A DNA stretch of 64,000 bases from Desulfatitalea alkaliphila (GTDB taxonomy: Bacteria > Desulfobacterota > Desulfobacteria > Desulfobacterales > Desulfosarcinaceae). The translations under genes were made by a program, and so were the position numbers. The notes beneath the pieces were generated by a model. That model had not been told where the DNA came from and did no database searches. It saw only the letters and a program-made list of their open reading frames with translations. Numbering within the stretch: the first letter of the stretch is position 1; each line of letters starts with the position of its first letter. Positions 8,155 through 17,230 of the stretch are shown one piece after another. Location of the stretch: positions 186,001 to 250,000 of the forward strand of contig NZ_JALJRB010000001.1 of NCBI RefSeq assembly GCF_022968795.1, in the 5' to 3' direction.

Positions 8155-9312
8155 ATGCTTGAAATAGCCTTGAAAGGAAGCAAAACGTATTACGCATGGA
8201 TCCTGGCCCTGCTGGCCATCATCGGCATGGGATTCCTGCTTTACATGTGGCAGTTGCAATACGGCTTGGGTATCACCGGCCTGAGCCGCGATGTCTCCTG
8301 GGGTTTTTACATCGCCAACTTCACCTACCTGGTCGGCGTGGCCGCCGGCGGCGTGATGGTGGTGTTGCCCTATTACCTGCACGACTACAAAGCCTACGGA
8401 CGCATCACCGTTCTCGGTGAATTTCTGGCCATCGCCGCCCTTGTGGTCTGCCTGCTGCTCATTTTCGTCGATCTCGGGCAGCCCATGCGCGGGCTCAACG
8501 TGATGCTCTATCCGACGCCCAACAGCGTGCTGTTCTGGGATGCGATGGTGCTCAACGGCTACCTGCTGCTGAACCTGATCGTCGGCTGGAATGTGATGGA
8601 AGCGGAACGCAACGGCATTCACTATCAGAAGTGGCTCAAGCCGCTGATATACCTTTCAATCCCCTTTGCCGTCAGCATCCACACCGTCACCGCCTTTTTG
8701 TACTCGGGCCTGCCCGGCCGGGGCTTCTGGCTGACGGCCATCCTGGCGCCGCGTTTTCTCAGCTCGGCCTTCGCCGCCGGTCCCGCTCTTTTGATCCTGC
8801 TGTGCCTGTTCATCCGCAACACCACCAAGTTCGATCCGGGCAAAAAACAGATCCAGACCCTGGGCATCACCGTAGCCTATGCCATCTGCATCAACGTGTT
8901 CTTTTTCCTGTGCGAAATTTTCGTGGTTTTCTACAGCCAAATGCCGGAACACATGGATCACTTCATCTATCTGTTCTTCGGCCTGAAGGGCTATAATTCC
9001 ATGGTGCCCTGGATGTGGTCCTCCATGGCGTTGATGGTCATCGGCATCATCCTGACCGTCAACCCCGCCACCCGCAAAAACGAGGTGACCCTGGCCGTGG
9101 CCTGTGTGGTGATTATTTTCGGCACCTGGATCGACAAGGCCCTGGGCATGATCGCCGGCGGTTTTGTACCCAACCCGCTGCACGAAGTGCATGAATACGT
9201 GCCCACCCTGCCGGAAATCGGGATCACCATCGGTGTGTATGCCATCGGTGCGCTGGTGCTCACCGTGCTCTATAAGATGGCCGTGGGTGTCAAAGAGGAA
9301 GTTCGGGCCTGA
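8155..9312 (+). CDS. dsrP: DsrP, NrfD-family membrane quinone-interacting subunit
   Basis: DsrP is an NrfD/PsrC-type integral membrane protein that interacts with quinones and partners DsrO. The 385-residue protein has about ten hydrophobic helices spread along its length. It carries NrfD-family features such as WGFYIANFTYLVGVAAGG (about 43-60) and a conserved DLGQPMRG loop (about 104-111). The frame is open further upstream, but ATG 8155 is chosen because it leaves a 7-base gap after dsrO, has GAGGTGGG just ahead, and begins the first helix properly. It is the last gene of the operon and is followed by the terminator at 9350-9388. Confidence 0.93.
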   Translation: MLEIALKGSKTYYAWILALLAIIGMGFLLYMWQLQYGLGITGLSRDVSWGFYIANFTYLVGVAAGGVMVVLPYYLHDYKAYGRITVLGEFLAIAALVVCLLLIFVDLGQPMRGLNVMLYPTPNSVLFWDAMVLNGYLLLNLIVGWNVMEAERNGIHYQKWLKPLIYLSIPFAVSIHTVTAFLYSGLPGRGFWLTAILAPRFLSSAFAAGPALLILLCLFIRNTTKFDPGKKQIQTLGITVAYAICINVFFFLCEIFVVFYSQMPEHMDHFIYLFFGLKGYNSMVPWMWSSMALMVIGIILTVNPATRKNEVTLAVACVVIIFGTWIDKALGMIAGGFVPNPLHEVHEYVPTLPEIGITIGVYAIGALVLTVLYKMAVGVKEEVRA

Positions 9313-9349
9313 TCGGCCGCCCGTTCCGCTTCCTTCCCGATTCAACTCG

Positions 9350-9388
9350 AAAAAAAAGGGGCGTACCGCAAGGTACGCCCCTTTTTTT
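9350..9388. terminator. Bidirectional intrinsic terminator after dsrP
   Basis: A 10-bp perfect stem, GGGGCGTACC (9358-9367) with GGTACGCCCC (9372-9381), closes a GCAA (GNRA) tetraloop. It has an A-run on its left (9350-9357) and a T-run on its right (9382-9388). It can end transcripts from dsrP on the plus strand and from the slyD-like gene on the minus strand. Confidence 0.92.
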
Positions 9389-9450
9389 CGTTCGCTCCGC
9401 CATGGGCGGCGGGTGAAAGCATCTTGAAGGGGCTAATAAGGCCCCTGAAC

Positions 9451-9900
9451 TCAGCTTTGCTCCGCCGGTGCGTCGCCGATGCGCACCACCCGGAGGTCGA
9501 ATTGCAACTGCTTGCCGGCCAGCGGGTGGTTCAGATCCAGAACGATGCCCTGTTCGTCGGCATCCGTCACACGGGCGGGAATCTGGTTGCCCTGCTGGGT
9601 GGTCAAGGCCACCATGTCGCCCACCTGGGGATTCATTTCAGGAGGAATCTGGCTGCGCTCGAATCGGCGCAACAATGACTCGTCACGCTCGCCATAGGCC
9701 TCTTCCGGTGCCAGGGAAACCGTTTTGGTTTCATTTTCGGCCATGCCCATCAGCGCCTGCTCGAACCCCGGAATCACCTGGCCGGCACCCATCTGAATCT
9801 CCAGGGGCGTGCGCCCTTCACTGGAATCGAACACCTCCCCGTCCGACAAGGTGCCGGTGTAGTCCACCTGTACATAGTGTCCATCTTCGATTTTCTGCAT
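9451..9900 (-). CDS. SlyD-like FKBP-type peptidyl-prolyl cis-trans isomerase
   Basis: Cytoplasmic isomerase and chaperone that speeds proline cis-trans isomerisation. The 149-residue protein has the FKBP core YTGTLSDGEVFDSS (about 14-27) and GAGQVIPGFEQAL (about 38-50). A flap domain (IF domain, about 70-120) is inserted before the closing strand, as in SlyD. It lacks the long His/Cys-rich metal tail of E. coli SlyD. The start at 9900 is preferred over an in-frame upstream start because GGAG precedes it by 6 bases and FKBP homology begins there. It converges on dsrP across the shared terminator. Confidence 0.9.
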   Translation of the reverse strand: MQKIEDGHYVQVDYTGTLSDGEVFDSSEGRTPLEIQMGAGQVIPGFEQALMGMAENETKTVSLAPEEAYGERDESLLRRFERSQIPPEMNPQVGDMVALTTQQGNQIPARVTDADEQGIVLDLNHPLAGKQLQFDLRVVRIGDAPAEQS

Positions 9901-10123
9901 GCTTGCTCCTAACGTTGAATTAAAAACGAGCTGAAAAGTTAAGACCTTATCGGCAGGTGTCAACCTTGGATGCCTTGTTTGCGCTTGGATGTTGGTCGCG
10001 CGAGCTAAAGATCCGCGCCAATGAACCGATATAACCCTGCAGAGGCCGATTCCAACCGGTACGCGACGGGTGTTGGCCACCCTTCGCCGTGCGGCGATCC
10101 AATGCAGTCATCAGAGGCAATAC

Positions 10124-10588
10124 ATGCGCATCAAACTCAGCGAACTGGAACCCTTTCGGGAAATATGCCGCAAAATCTGTCTCAATATTCCGCCCACCTG
10201 TCGCTGGCAATGGGACGCCAAGCGCAACATGGCCGTCATGGTTCTGGAGGGAGAGGATGCGGAGCTGGTCTTTTTCCCATTATTCAAAGAGTTCCGTCAC
10301 CATTGGAACTTCACCTCGCCGCCGCCGGAGAACGAATCGGTCTGTAAATGGGTCAACGGTCAATTCGGGTTAATGCCCGGACAGGTGTTGTTCACCTCTT
10401 ATCCCCTGTGCAACCTCGTGCTCTGTGTGGCCTGGTGGCCATGGGGCGAGGATCAGAAGGTTTCCATGCGGGTGGGATTGATTCCGTCCTACCGCGCCAA
10501 GCTGCGCGAAGGTGTCGCTTTTCAATGTCTTTCCAGGTGGCTGCCCATCACGCCGATTGCACCTAATCGTCCTGATGAAACCGCTTGA
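10124..10588 (+). CDS. Conserved-looking protein of unknown function, Trp-rich
   Basis: I do not recognise this 154-residue protein. It looks soluble and mixed alpha/beta, without signal peptide or membrane helix. It is unusually rich in tryptophan and cysteine for its size, with WQWD, HHWNFTSPPP, CKWVNGQF and a WWPWGED cluster around residue 103. ATG 10124 is chosen over an in-frame ATG at 10070 because GAGGC lies about 8 bases ahead. Its last 26 bases overlap the 3' end of the NYN gene on the other strand. Codon use resembles its neighbours, so it is probably a real gene. Confidence 0.6.
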   Translation: MRIKLSELEPFREICRKICLNIPPTCRWQWDAKRNMAVMVLEGEDAELVFFPLFKEFRHHWNFTSPPPENESVCKWVNGQFGLMPGQVLFTSYPLCNLVLCVAWWPWGEDQKVSMRVGLIPSYRAKLREGVAFQCLSRWLPITPIAPNRPDETA

Positions 10589-11414
10589 TGATGTAGCCTC
10601 CCGATTTCTCGTCCGGTTCCAGTTCCATCAGGTCCCTTGCGGCCGCCTCTTCCAGTAACCGATTGAATGACCGAAACCCGTAGTAGGATTCGTTGAAGCC
10701 CGGCCGCCGCCGTTTGAGGGTCTGCTTGACCATGGACCCCCAGATCTTCTCCTCGGAACCGCGCTCTTCAGCCAGAGCCTCCAAAGTGCCCATGATCAAA
10801 TCCAGCGCCTCCTGAGTCCTTTCTTCGGCCTCCTTCTCGGACAAGGCGCAACCACTGCTCGCGGTGGTGGTGGTGGCGGCTTTTCCGCCTTGGCGAGCGG
10901 CGGAGGCCTTGCGCGGCGCTTTTTTGCGCGGCTTCTTTTTGCGCACCAGATCGTCGTAATAGATGAATTCGTCGCAATTGGCGATCAACAGGTCGGAGCT
11001 GGAATTTTTCACCCCCACGCCGATGACGATCTTGTTGTTCTCGCGCAGCTTGCTGACCAGCGGGGAGAAGTCGGAATCACCACTGACAATCACGAAGGTG
11101 TCCACATGGGACTTGGTATAGCAAAGGTCGAGGGCATCGACCACCATGCGAATATCTGCGGAGTTCTTGCCCGATTGGCGCACATGGGGAATCTCGATCA
11201 ACTCGAAGGCCGCCTCGTGCATAGCGGCTTTGAACTCTTTGTAACGCTCCCAGTCGCAGTAGGCCTTTTTGACCACGATGCTCCCCTTGAGCAGCAACCG
11301 TTCCAACACCTTGTCGATGTCGAACTGATCATAGCGGGCGTCACGCACACCCAGGGCGATGTTTTCAAAATCGCAGAATACGGCCAGGTTTTCAATTTCG
11401 GTATTCTTGTTCAT
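10563..11414 (-). CDS. NYN-domain (LabA/DUF88-type) protein with C-terminal LOTUS-like domain
   Basis: Predicted RNA-binding or RNase-like protein. The N-terminal PIN-like NYN domain (about residues 10-160) carries the acidic residues expected of a metal-dependent nuclease: AVFCDFENIA (about 9-18), SADIRMVVDALD (about 88-99) and VSGDSDFSPL (about 110-119). A Lys/Arg-rich linker (KKKPRKKAPRKAS) leads to a C-terminal winged-helix/OST-HTH-like domain (about 210-283, with YGFRSFNRLLEEA). ATG 11414 is chosen with GGGGGTG just upstream. The DNA, RNA or protein substrate is unknown. The 3' end overlaps the convergent gene at 10124-10588 by 26 bases. Confidence 0.85.
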   Translation of the reverse strand: MNKNTEIENLAVFCDFENIALGVRDARYDQFDIDKVLERLLLKGSIVVKKAYCDWERYKEFKAAMHEAAFELIEIPHVRQSGKNSADIRMVVDALDLCYTKSHVDTFVIVSGDSDFSPLVSKLRENNKIVIGVGVKNSSSDLLIANCDEFIYYDDLVRKKKPRKKAPRKASAARQGGKAATTTTASSGCALSEKEAEERTQEALDLIMGTLEALAEERGSEEKIWGSMVKQTLKRRRPGFNESYYGFRSFNRLLEEAAARDLMELEPDEKSGGYIIKRFHQDD

Positions 11415-11496
11415 GCACACCCCCCTGCCGCAACTGGACTTGAAGCGCACTTTTCAATCAAAAACAAACCTCCATGGATATTATCTGTCCTTCGCA

Positions 11497-12006
11497 CTAT
11501 TGCTCCGGAACCTCTTCCACCACCTGGGCCTTGAGGATCACCACCGCCTCCTTGGGCACATCATCATGCATGCCCTGGCGCCCGGTAGGCACTCCCTTGA
11601 TCTTATTGACCACACCATGGCCCTTGACCACTTTCCCGAAGACGGTATATCCCCAGCCACGCTCGTTTTTGGCGCTGTGGTTCAAAAAATCGTTCTTCTT
11701 GACATTGATGAAAAACTGGGCGGTGGCACTGTGAGGATCCATGGTCCGCGCCATGGCAACGGTGTAAGGGTCGTTGGTCAGGCCGTTGTCGGCCTCGTTC
11801 TCGATGGGTGATCCCGTGGCCTTCTCTTGCATGTCGGCGGTCATGCCGCCACCCTGAATCATGAAGCCGTCGATCACACGATGAAAAATGGTGCCGTCAT
11901 AATGACCGCTGGTGACGTAGTTGAGAAAGTTGGCAACGGTTTTGGGGGCCTTCTCTTCATTCAGGGCCAGAAAAATATCACCCATGTCGGTTTCCAGTTT
12001 GACCAC
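11497..12006 (-). CDS. Cyclophilin-type peptidyl-prolyl cis-trans isomerase, cytoplasmic (PpiB-like)
   Basis: Cytoplasmic cyclophilin that isomerises X-Pro bonds. The core is complete: [14 protein letters not shown] (about 41-54, with the catalytic Arg), ATAQFFINV (about 96-104) and [11 protein letters not shown] (about 121-131). The start is set at GTG 12006 because AAAGGAGC lies 6 bases upstream (12013-12020) and the protein then begins [10 protein letters not shown] like other family members. An in-frame ATG at 12033 would add nine residues but places the ribosome site inside the gene. No signal peptide is present. Confidence 0.92.
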   Translation of the reverse strand: MVKLETDMGDIFLALNEEKAPKTVANFLNYVTSGHYDGTIFHRVIDGFMIQGGGMTADMQEKATGSPIENEADNGLTNDPYTVAMARTMDPHSATAQFFINVKKNDFLNHSAKNERGWGYTVFGKVVKGHGVVNKIKGVPTGRQGMHDDVPKEAVVILKAQVVEEVPEQ

Positions 12007-12239
12007 GTTGAAGCTCCTTTGCGACGCAGGCATGATCCTGCGCTGGTATGTATTGATTATAAATGGTTCGTTGCAGCGCGGGAACCAACGCCCGGCACCT
12101 GTTCAACGTGTTCGAATATACACCAAATGAGCGGCGATGACCATACCGTTGCCGATTTGTCATTTGACATCGGCCCCTTGAAATTGCATTTTGTTTTCCT
12201 CACAGGTGCCAAACTTAATTGGATAACGGAGCGAGCCCC

Positions 12240-13079
12240 ATGATCATCGATTTTCATACCCATATTTTTCCGCCCGATGTGCGGCAACACCGCGAACGCT
12301 ATCTGGACAACGAACCGGCCTTCGAATTGCTGTATGCCTCCCCCAAATCCAAAATGGTGGGCGCCAATCAACTTGTGGCGGCCATGGACGCCCACGGCGT
12401 GGACAAGTCGGTGACCTTCGGTTTTCCGTGGTCCACTATGGAAACCGCCCGTCGCCACAACGACTACATCATCGAAGCGGTGGCCCGCCATCCCGACCGA
12501 CTGATCGGCTTTGCCTGCATGGATGCCGCCCATCCCCGCGCGGCGGAAGAAGCGGACCGCTGCCTGGCGGTCGGTCTTAGCGGCGTCGGCGAGCTGGCCT
12601 TCTATTGTTCCGACATGGATCGGCAATGTTTGGGCGACCTGGACGGCATCATGGCCGTGGCCCGCCAATACGGCCGCCCCGTGATGATCCATACCAACGA
12701 GCCCATCGGTCACCGCTATGCGGGCAAAACCGACAACACCCTGGCCCAGATTTACGCAATGATCCGACAGTACCCGGACAATGATTTGGTGTTGGCCCAC
12801 TGGGGCGGCGGCATCTTCTGGTACAACCTGCTCAAGAAAGAGGTTACCGGTGCCCTGCAACGGGTCTGGTTCGATACGGCCGCCTCCCCCTATCTCTATC
12901 GCCACGACATCTACCCCATGGCCATGGCACTGGCCGGAGCGGACAAAATCCTGTTCGGCACGGACTATCCTTTGCTGCCGCCACGCCGTTATCTGGAAGA
13001 GATGGCGGCGGCAGGGCTCGATGAGGATCAGATGGCGGCCATTTGCTACGGCAATGCCGCCAAGCTATTGGGTTTGTAA
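12240..13079 (+). CDS. Amidohydrolase-family (TIM-barrel metal-dependent hydrolase) protein
   Basis: Member of the amidohydrolase/ACMS-decarboxylase-like group (amidohydrolase 2). Metal ligands are visible: DFHTHIFPP at residues 4-12, MIHTNEPIGH (about 149-158), LAHWGGG (about 185-191) and FGTDYPLLPP near the C-terminus (about 240-249). The actual substrate cannot be told. ATG 12240 has GGAG 8 bases upstream; a frame-extended start at 12219 lacks this. The 279-residue length is normal. Its 3' end overlaps the convergent rlmN by 15 bases. Confidence 0.85.
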   Translation: MIIDFHTHIFPPDVRQHRERYLDNEPAFELLYASPKSKMVGANQLVAAMDAHGVDKSVTFGFPWSTMETARRHNDYIIEAVARHPDRLIGFACMDAAHPRAAEEADRCLAVGLSGVGELAFYCSDMDRQCLGDLDGIMAVARQYGRPVMIHTNEPIGHRYAGKTDNTLAQIYAMIRQYPDNDLVLAHWGGGIFWYNLLKKEVTGALQRVWFDTAASPYLYRHDIYPMAMALAGADKILFGTDYPLLPPRRYLEEMAAAGLDEDQMAAICYGNAAKLLGL

Positions 13080-14096
13080 GGCCGATCCCAGCTGACCGCA
13101 TGCCGCCTGGATGTCGCACCCTTTGGAACGGCGCAGCCGCACGAACAGGCGCCGATCGATGAGGTATTGTCGGAAACGGGCCACATCCGCCGCGGAGGGT
13201 GCGTCATAGGATGAATGGGGCCCCGGGTTGCAGGGAATCAGGTTGAGCCGCACGGGCAACCCCTCAATAAATGCGGCAATGCGGTCCGCATGGGCCTCTT
13301 GATCGTTGACACCCCGTATCAGCACATACTCCACCAACAACACATTGCCCCGTGCCAGGGGGTATGTCGTCAGCGCCTCACGCAAAGCGGCCAGTCCGTA
13401 GCGCCGGTTGATGGGCATCAGGGTGCTGCGCAAATCATCGTCGGCGGCGTTGAGGCTGACCGCTAGTTTCAATTGGGGCCATCCCAAAGCGGCCAGGCGT
13501 GCGATGCCCGGCACAATGCCCACGGTGGAAACGGTGATGCGCCGCAGGGCGATATTCAATCCCCGCTGGTCGGAAAGCACCCGGATGGCCTGGATCACGT
13601 TGTCGAAGTTGTCCAGCGGTTCTCCCATTCCCATGAAGACCACATTGCGCACCGTCGGCCCCGGCGCCGTCCGGACGGCGTGCACCTGGGCCACGATTTC
13701 CGCCGGCGTCAGGTTCCGCCGGAATCCCATCCGGCCGGTCTCGCAAAATCGGCATCCCATGCGGCAGCCCACCTGGCAGGAAACGCACACCGTGGTGTGG
13801 CGCGCCATGGGGATCACCACCGTTTCCACCGGCAAACCATCCGGCAAGGCGAAAACCTTCTTGGCCACCCCATCGCGCACCTCTTGGCCGACAGGCACCA
13901 GCGGACGCGGCGCCAGGTCGTCGGCCACCGCTTGCGCCAGGCGCGATGCGGCAAGAAAAGGGGGCAAGTCCCGCCATTGATTGTCGGCCAGCCTGTGAAA
14001 GCCGCGGTAGAAGGCCGCGGCATGGTGATCGCCCCGGCCGTACCGTAAACGGAACAGGGCGACGGTCTCGGCATATGTGAGGGCCAGAGGGTTCAC
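13065..14096 (-). CDS. rlmN: RlmN-type radical SAM methyltransferase (23S rRNA A2503 / tRNA)
   Basis: RlmN methylates C2 of A2503 in 23S rRNA, and A37 of some tRNAs, using two SAM molecules. The radical-SAM motif is CRMGCRFC (C111, C115, C118), preceded by C104 in TVCVSCQVG. MGMGEPLDN (about 155-163) and the C-terminal SKGCDIQAACGQL follow, where C333 matches the mono-methylated cysteine of RlmN. An extra C107 and C327 are present. The start is GTG at 14096, overlapping the metW stop as GTGA. It is the last gene of the riboswitch-controlled met operon. Cfr-like activity cannot be excluded from sequence, but the overall form is RlmN. Confidence 0.9.
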   Translation of the reverse strand: MNPLALTYAETVALFRLRYGRGDHHAAAFYRGFHRLADNQWRDLPPFLAASRLAQAVADDLAPRPLVPVGQEVRDGVAKKVFALPDGLPVETVVIPMARHTTVCVSCQVGCRMGCRFCETGRMGFRRNLTPAEIVAQVHAVRTAPGPTVRNVVFMGMGEPLDNFDNVIQAIRVLSDQRGLNIALRRITVSTVGIVPGIARLAALGWPQLKLAVSLNAADDDLRSTLMPINRRYGLAALREALTTYPLARGNVLLVEYVLIRGVNDQEAHADRIAAFIEGLPVRLNLIPCNPGPHSSYDAPSAADVARFRQYLIDRRLFVRLRRSKGCDIQAACGQLGSALQTQ

Positions 14097-14719
14097 GATG
14101 CGCGGGTGATCACAAAGAGCCCGATGTGGGCCAGCAGATTGGTCAATACCATGCCCGGGAACCGCTGCACCCAGCGACCGGCCATCAGGTAACGCGCCTG
14201 GACCACGTCGATGCGCTGTTGACGGCAGTAGTCAAAGAAATCGCGGATCGAAAGCACCCGGATGTTGGGCGTGTCGTACCACTCAAAAGGCAAAGAGGGC
14301 GATTTGGGCGCCCGGCCGCCGAAAAACAAGCCGCGACGCAGTTGCCATTGAGCGAAGTTGGGAAACCCCACGATACCGTAGCGCCCGATGCGCAACATCT
14401 CATTGAGCACCAGCAGCGGGTTTTTCACCACCTGCAAGGTCTGGTTCAATATGACGTAGTCGTAGGACTGGTCGGGAAAATCCACCAGGCCCTCGTCCAA
14501 ATCCCCCTGGTATACATTGATGCCGTGCACCAAACCGTTGACCAGCTGTTCGCCGTTGATATCCACGCCGGTGCCCCGCACCTGGCGCTTGGCCACCAAC
14601 TCACCCAGCAGACTGCAGTCACCGCAGCCCAGGTCCAGCACCCGGACTGCCTCGGGCACCAAGGTCAAGATCATGTCGCGATCGGTTCGGCTGAGCCGAT
14701 CCACATATTGGGTATTCAT
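14093..14719 (-). CDS. metW: Methionine biosynthesis protein MetW
   Basis: MetW is a SAM-methyltransferase-fold protein that works with MetX, probably as its activator or partner in homoserine acetylation. The 208-residue protein shows VLDLGCGDCSLL (about 27-38, the SAM-binding glycine loop), GVDINGEQL and DYVILNQTLQVV (about 86-97), features of the family. The ATG at 14719 overlaps the metX stop in ATGA, and its own stop overlaps the rlmN start. The metX-metW pairing is common in proteobacteria and supports the call. Confidence 0.94.
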   Translation of the reverse strand: MNTQYVDRLSRTDRDMILTLVPEAVRVLDLGCGDCSLLGELVAKRQVRGTGVDINGEQLVNGLVHGINVYQGDLDEGLVDFPDQSYDYVILNQTLQVVKNPLLVLNEMLRIGRYGIVGFPNFAQWQLRRGLFFGGRAPKSPSLPFEWYDTPNIRVLSIRDFFDYCRQQRIDVVQARYLMAGRWVQRFPGMVLTNLLAHIGLFVITRAS

Positions 14720-15843
14720 CGGGCCACCCCCTCGAGGAACCCGGAGACGATGCGGGTCAACTTCTCTTCCTCCACCAGAAAGGCGTCGTGGCCATAGGGA
14801 GAGTCGACCTCGATGAAAGAAACCGGCTTGCTGTTGCAAAGCATGGCCCGCACCATCTCCTTGGTCTGGCTGGTTGGAAAGAGCCAATCACTGCTGTAGG
14901 AGACGAACAGGCAGCGGGCCGCCACGCGGGCGAAGGCCTGCTTCAGGGGACCGTAACTGCGGCTGATGTCGAAGTAGTCCATGGCCTTGGTGATGTAGAG
15001 GTAGCTGTTGGCGTCGAACCGCTCGGTAAAGGCGCTGCCCTTGTAGTTGAGGTAGCTTTCGATGGCGAATTCGTTGGTGAAGTTGTAACAAAAACGATCG
15101 GCGGACTGCAACCGCCGGCCGAACTTGGCATCCAGCAGAATCTCCGACAGGTAGGTGATGTGGCCCACCATACGGGCCGTGGCCAACCCCTGTTCGGGCC
15201 CCCTGCCTTCGTAGCCGCCCGCATGCCACTCCGGATCGCGGGTGATGGCGCTGCGCCCGACCGTGTTGAAAGCGATGGCCTGGGCCGACAGGCGGGCGGC
15301 CGAGGCAATGCAGATGGCCGAACGGACCCTTTCCGGATAGCGCAGGGCCCACTCCAAAACCTGGAAGCCGCCCATGGAGCCCCCTGCCATGCTGTACAAG
15401 CGGCGCACCTGCAGGTGATCCAGCAGCCGTTTTTGGGCCTCCACCATGTCACCGATGGTCACCACCGGAAAAGCGAGCCGATAAGGCTCGCCGGTGGCCG
15501 GGTGAATGCTCACCGGACCGGTGGAGCCTTTGCAACCACCGATGATGTTGGAACAGATGACCCAATAGCGATTGGTGTCGAACCCTTTGCCCGGCCCGAT
15601 CATATTGTCCCACCAGCCGGACCGGCGATCATGGGGATCGTGATGGCCGGCGGCGTGGTGATCACCCGAAAGGGCGTGGCAAATCAAAATGGCATTGGAG
15701 CGATCGGCATTGGGTTCGCCATAGGTTTCGTAGACGATATCGACCGGCCCCAAGGTGCGGCCCGATTCCAGCACCATGGGTTCTTCGACGCTGCCGAAGG
15801 TGAATGTTCGGGGCGTTACCAGCCCGACGGAATTTGATTCCAT
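14716..15843 (-). CDS. metX: Homoserine O-acetyltransferase MetX
   Basis: MetX transfers an acyl group (usually acetyl) to homoserine, making the substrate for direct sulfhydrylation by MetY. The alpha/beta-hydrolase fold is clear. CHALSGDHHAAG lies at about 55-66, the nucleophile elbow GGSMGGFQ has S156, the acid is in SSDWLFP, and the histidine is in YGHDAFL near the C-terminus. The length is 375 residues. ATG 15843 is chosen one base after the metY stop; an upstream in-frame start would run deep into metY. Acetyl versus succinyl specificity is assigned by family resemblance. Confidence 0.95.
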   Translation of the reverse strand: MESNSVGLVTPRTFTFGSVEEPMVLESGRTLGPVDIVYETYGEPNADRSNAILICHALSGDHHAAGHHDPHDRRSGWWDNMIGPGKGFDTNRYWVICSNIIGGCKGSTGPVSIHPATGEPYRLAFPVVTIGDMVEAQKRLLDHLQVRRLYSMAGGSMGGFQVLEWALRYPERVRSAICIASAARLSAQAIAFNTVGRSAITRDPEWHAGGYEGRGPEQGLATARMVGHITYLSEILLDAKFGRRLQSADRFCYNFTNEFAIESYLNYKGSAFTERFDANSYLYITKAMDYFDISRSYGPLKQAFARVAARCLFVSYSSDWLFPTSQTKEMVRAMLCNSKPVSFIEVDSPYGHDAFLVEEEKLTRIVSGFLEGVAR

Positions 15844-15844
15844 T

Positions 15845-17143
15845 TTATAATTTACACCCCACTCCCTGCTGCAGCGCCTGATCCAGGTCGGCAAGAATAT
15901 CGTCGATATCCTCGATACCGACACTCAGGCGGATGAAGTCGGGGGTGACCCCGGCCGCCTGCTGCTCGGCCGCGGTCAACTGCTCGTGGGTGGTGGAAGC
16001 CGGGTGAATCACCAGGCTCTTGGCATCGCCGATGTTGGCCAAGTGACTGAACAAGCGACAGCTTTCAATGAACTTGACCGCCGCATCCCGGCCGCCCTTG
16101 ATGCCGAATCCCACCAGAGCCCCCTGGCCCTTGGGCAGGTAGCGCGCGAGCAAATCATAGGTGGGCGATTCCGGCAGGCCGGGGTAGCGCACCCATTCTA
16201 CGCACGGATGCTGTTGCAGCCATCGGGCAACGGCCAAGCCGTTTGCACTGTGACGTTCCATGCGCAAGGCCAGGGTCTCCAGCCCCTGCAACAACAACCA
16301 GGCATTGAAAGGACTGATGGCCGCGCCCATGTCCCGCAGCCCCAGCACCCGGGCGCGCAGGATAAAGGCCAACTCCCCGAAGCTTTCCACGAATTTGAGG
16401 CCGTGGTAGGCGGGATCGGGCGCCAGGAAAGACGCGAAACGGCCGGATCCGGCCCAATCGAATTTGCCGCTGTCGACGATGATACCGCCGATGGAGGTCC
16501 CGTGGCCGCCGATGAATTTGGTGGCCGAATGGACCACAACGGCGGCGCCATGTTCGAAGGGACGCAACAGATAGGGGCTGGTGACTGTGTTGTCCACCAC
16601 CAGGGGCACCCCGTGGGCCTTGCCGATGTCGGCAAGCCGTCCGATGTCCACGATATCCAGTTTGGGGTTGCCGATGGACTCCACGAAAAAGGCTTTGGTT
16701 TTGCCGTTGACCGCCTTTTCCCAGGCATCGAAATCATTGGGCGGCACGAAACGCACCGTGATGCCCAACTTGGGCAAGGTGTGGGCGAAGAGGCTGACGG
16801 TGCCGCCGTAAAGATCGGTGGACGCCACGATCTCGTCGCCGGCGGCGGCCAAGGTCAATATGGTCAAGGTTTCGGCCGCCTGGCCGGAGGCCGTCGCCAG
16901 CGCGCCAACGCCCCCTTCCAATGCCGCCACCCGCTGTTCCAGCACGTCGGTGGTGGGATTCATGATGCGGGTGTAGATGTTGCCGAACTTGCGCAGACCG
17001 AAAAGGTCGGCGGCATGGGTGGTGTCTTCGAAAGTGTAGGAGGTGGTCTGATACAGGGGCACGGCCCGGGAGCGGGTGTCGCTGTCCGGTGTATGCCCGC
17101 CGTGAATGGCTGTCGTGGAAAATCCCTTGTATGTATCGGTCAT
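15845..17143 (-). CDS. metY: O-acetylhomoserine sulfhydrylase MetY (PLP enzyme)
   Basis: MetY makes homocysteine from O-acetylhomoserine and sulfide, an economical route in a sulfide-producing cell. It is a 432-residue Cys/Met-metabolism PLP enzyme. Visible are YQTTSYTFED (about 31-40), YTRIMNPTTDVLEQR (about 57-71), ASGQAAETL (about 85-93), and the PLP lysine in VHSATKFIGG (K209). AGAGGAGAG stands 6 bases ahead of ATG 17143. It is the first gene of the metYXW-rlmN operon, directly downstream of the SAM-I riboswitch. Confidence 0.95.
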   Translation of the reverse strand: MTDTYKGFSTTAIHGGHTPDSDTRSRAVPLYQTTSYTFEDTTHAADLFGLRKFGNIYTRIMNPTTDVLEQRVAALEGGVGALATASGQAAETLTILTLAAAGDEIVASTDLYGGTVSLFAHTLPKLGITVRFVPPNDFDAWEKAVNGKTKAFFVESIGNPKLDIVDIGRLADIGKAHGVPLVVDNTVTSPYLLRPFEHGAAVVVHSATKFIGGHGTSIGGIIVDSGKFDWAGSGRFASFLAPDPAYHGLKFVESFGELAFILRARVLGLRDMGAAISPFNAWLLLQGLETLALRMERHSANGLAVARWLQQHPCVEWVRYPGLPESPTYDLLARYLPKGQGALVGFGIKGGRDAAVKFIESCRLFSHLANIGDAKSLVIHPASTTHEQLTAAEQQAAGVTPDFIRLSVGIEDIDDILADLDQALQQGVGCKL

Positions 17144-17173
17144 AGGTCACTCTCCTCTTCTGGTTGCGGGCCA

Positions 17174-17200
17174 CAAAAAAACCTCTCACAATGGAGAGGT
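17174..17200 (-). terminator. Riboswitch-controlled attenuator upstream of metY
   Basis: On the minus strand ACCTCTC (17200-17194) and GAGAGGT (17187-17181) form a 7-bp stem with a 6-base loop, followed directly by a U-run (17180-17175). Its 5' arm overlaps GACCTC (17201-17196), which can pair instead with GAGGTC (17231-17226) at the end of the SAM aptamer. The stem is therefore a switchable terminator. Confidence 0.88.
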
Positions 17201-17230
17201 CGTCGGACACCAGGTTGTCTTTAAAGACCT

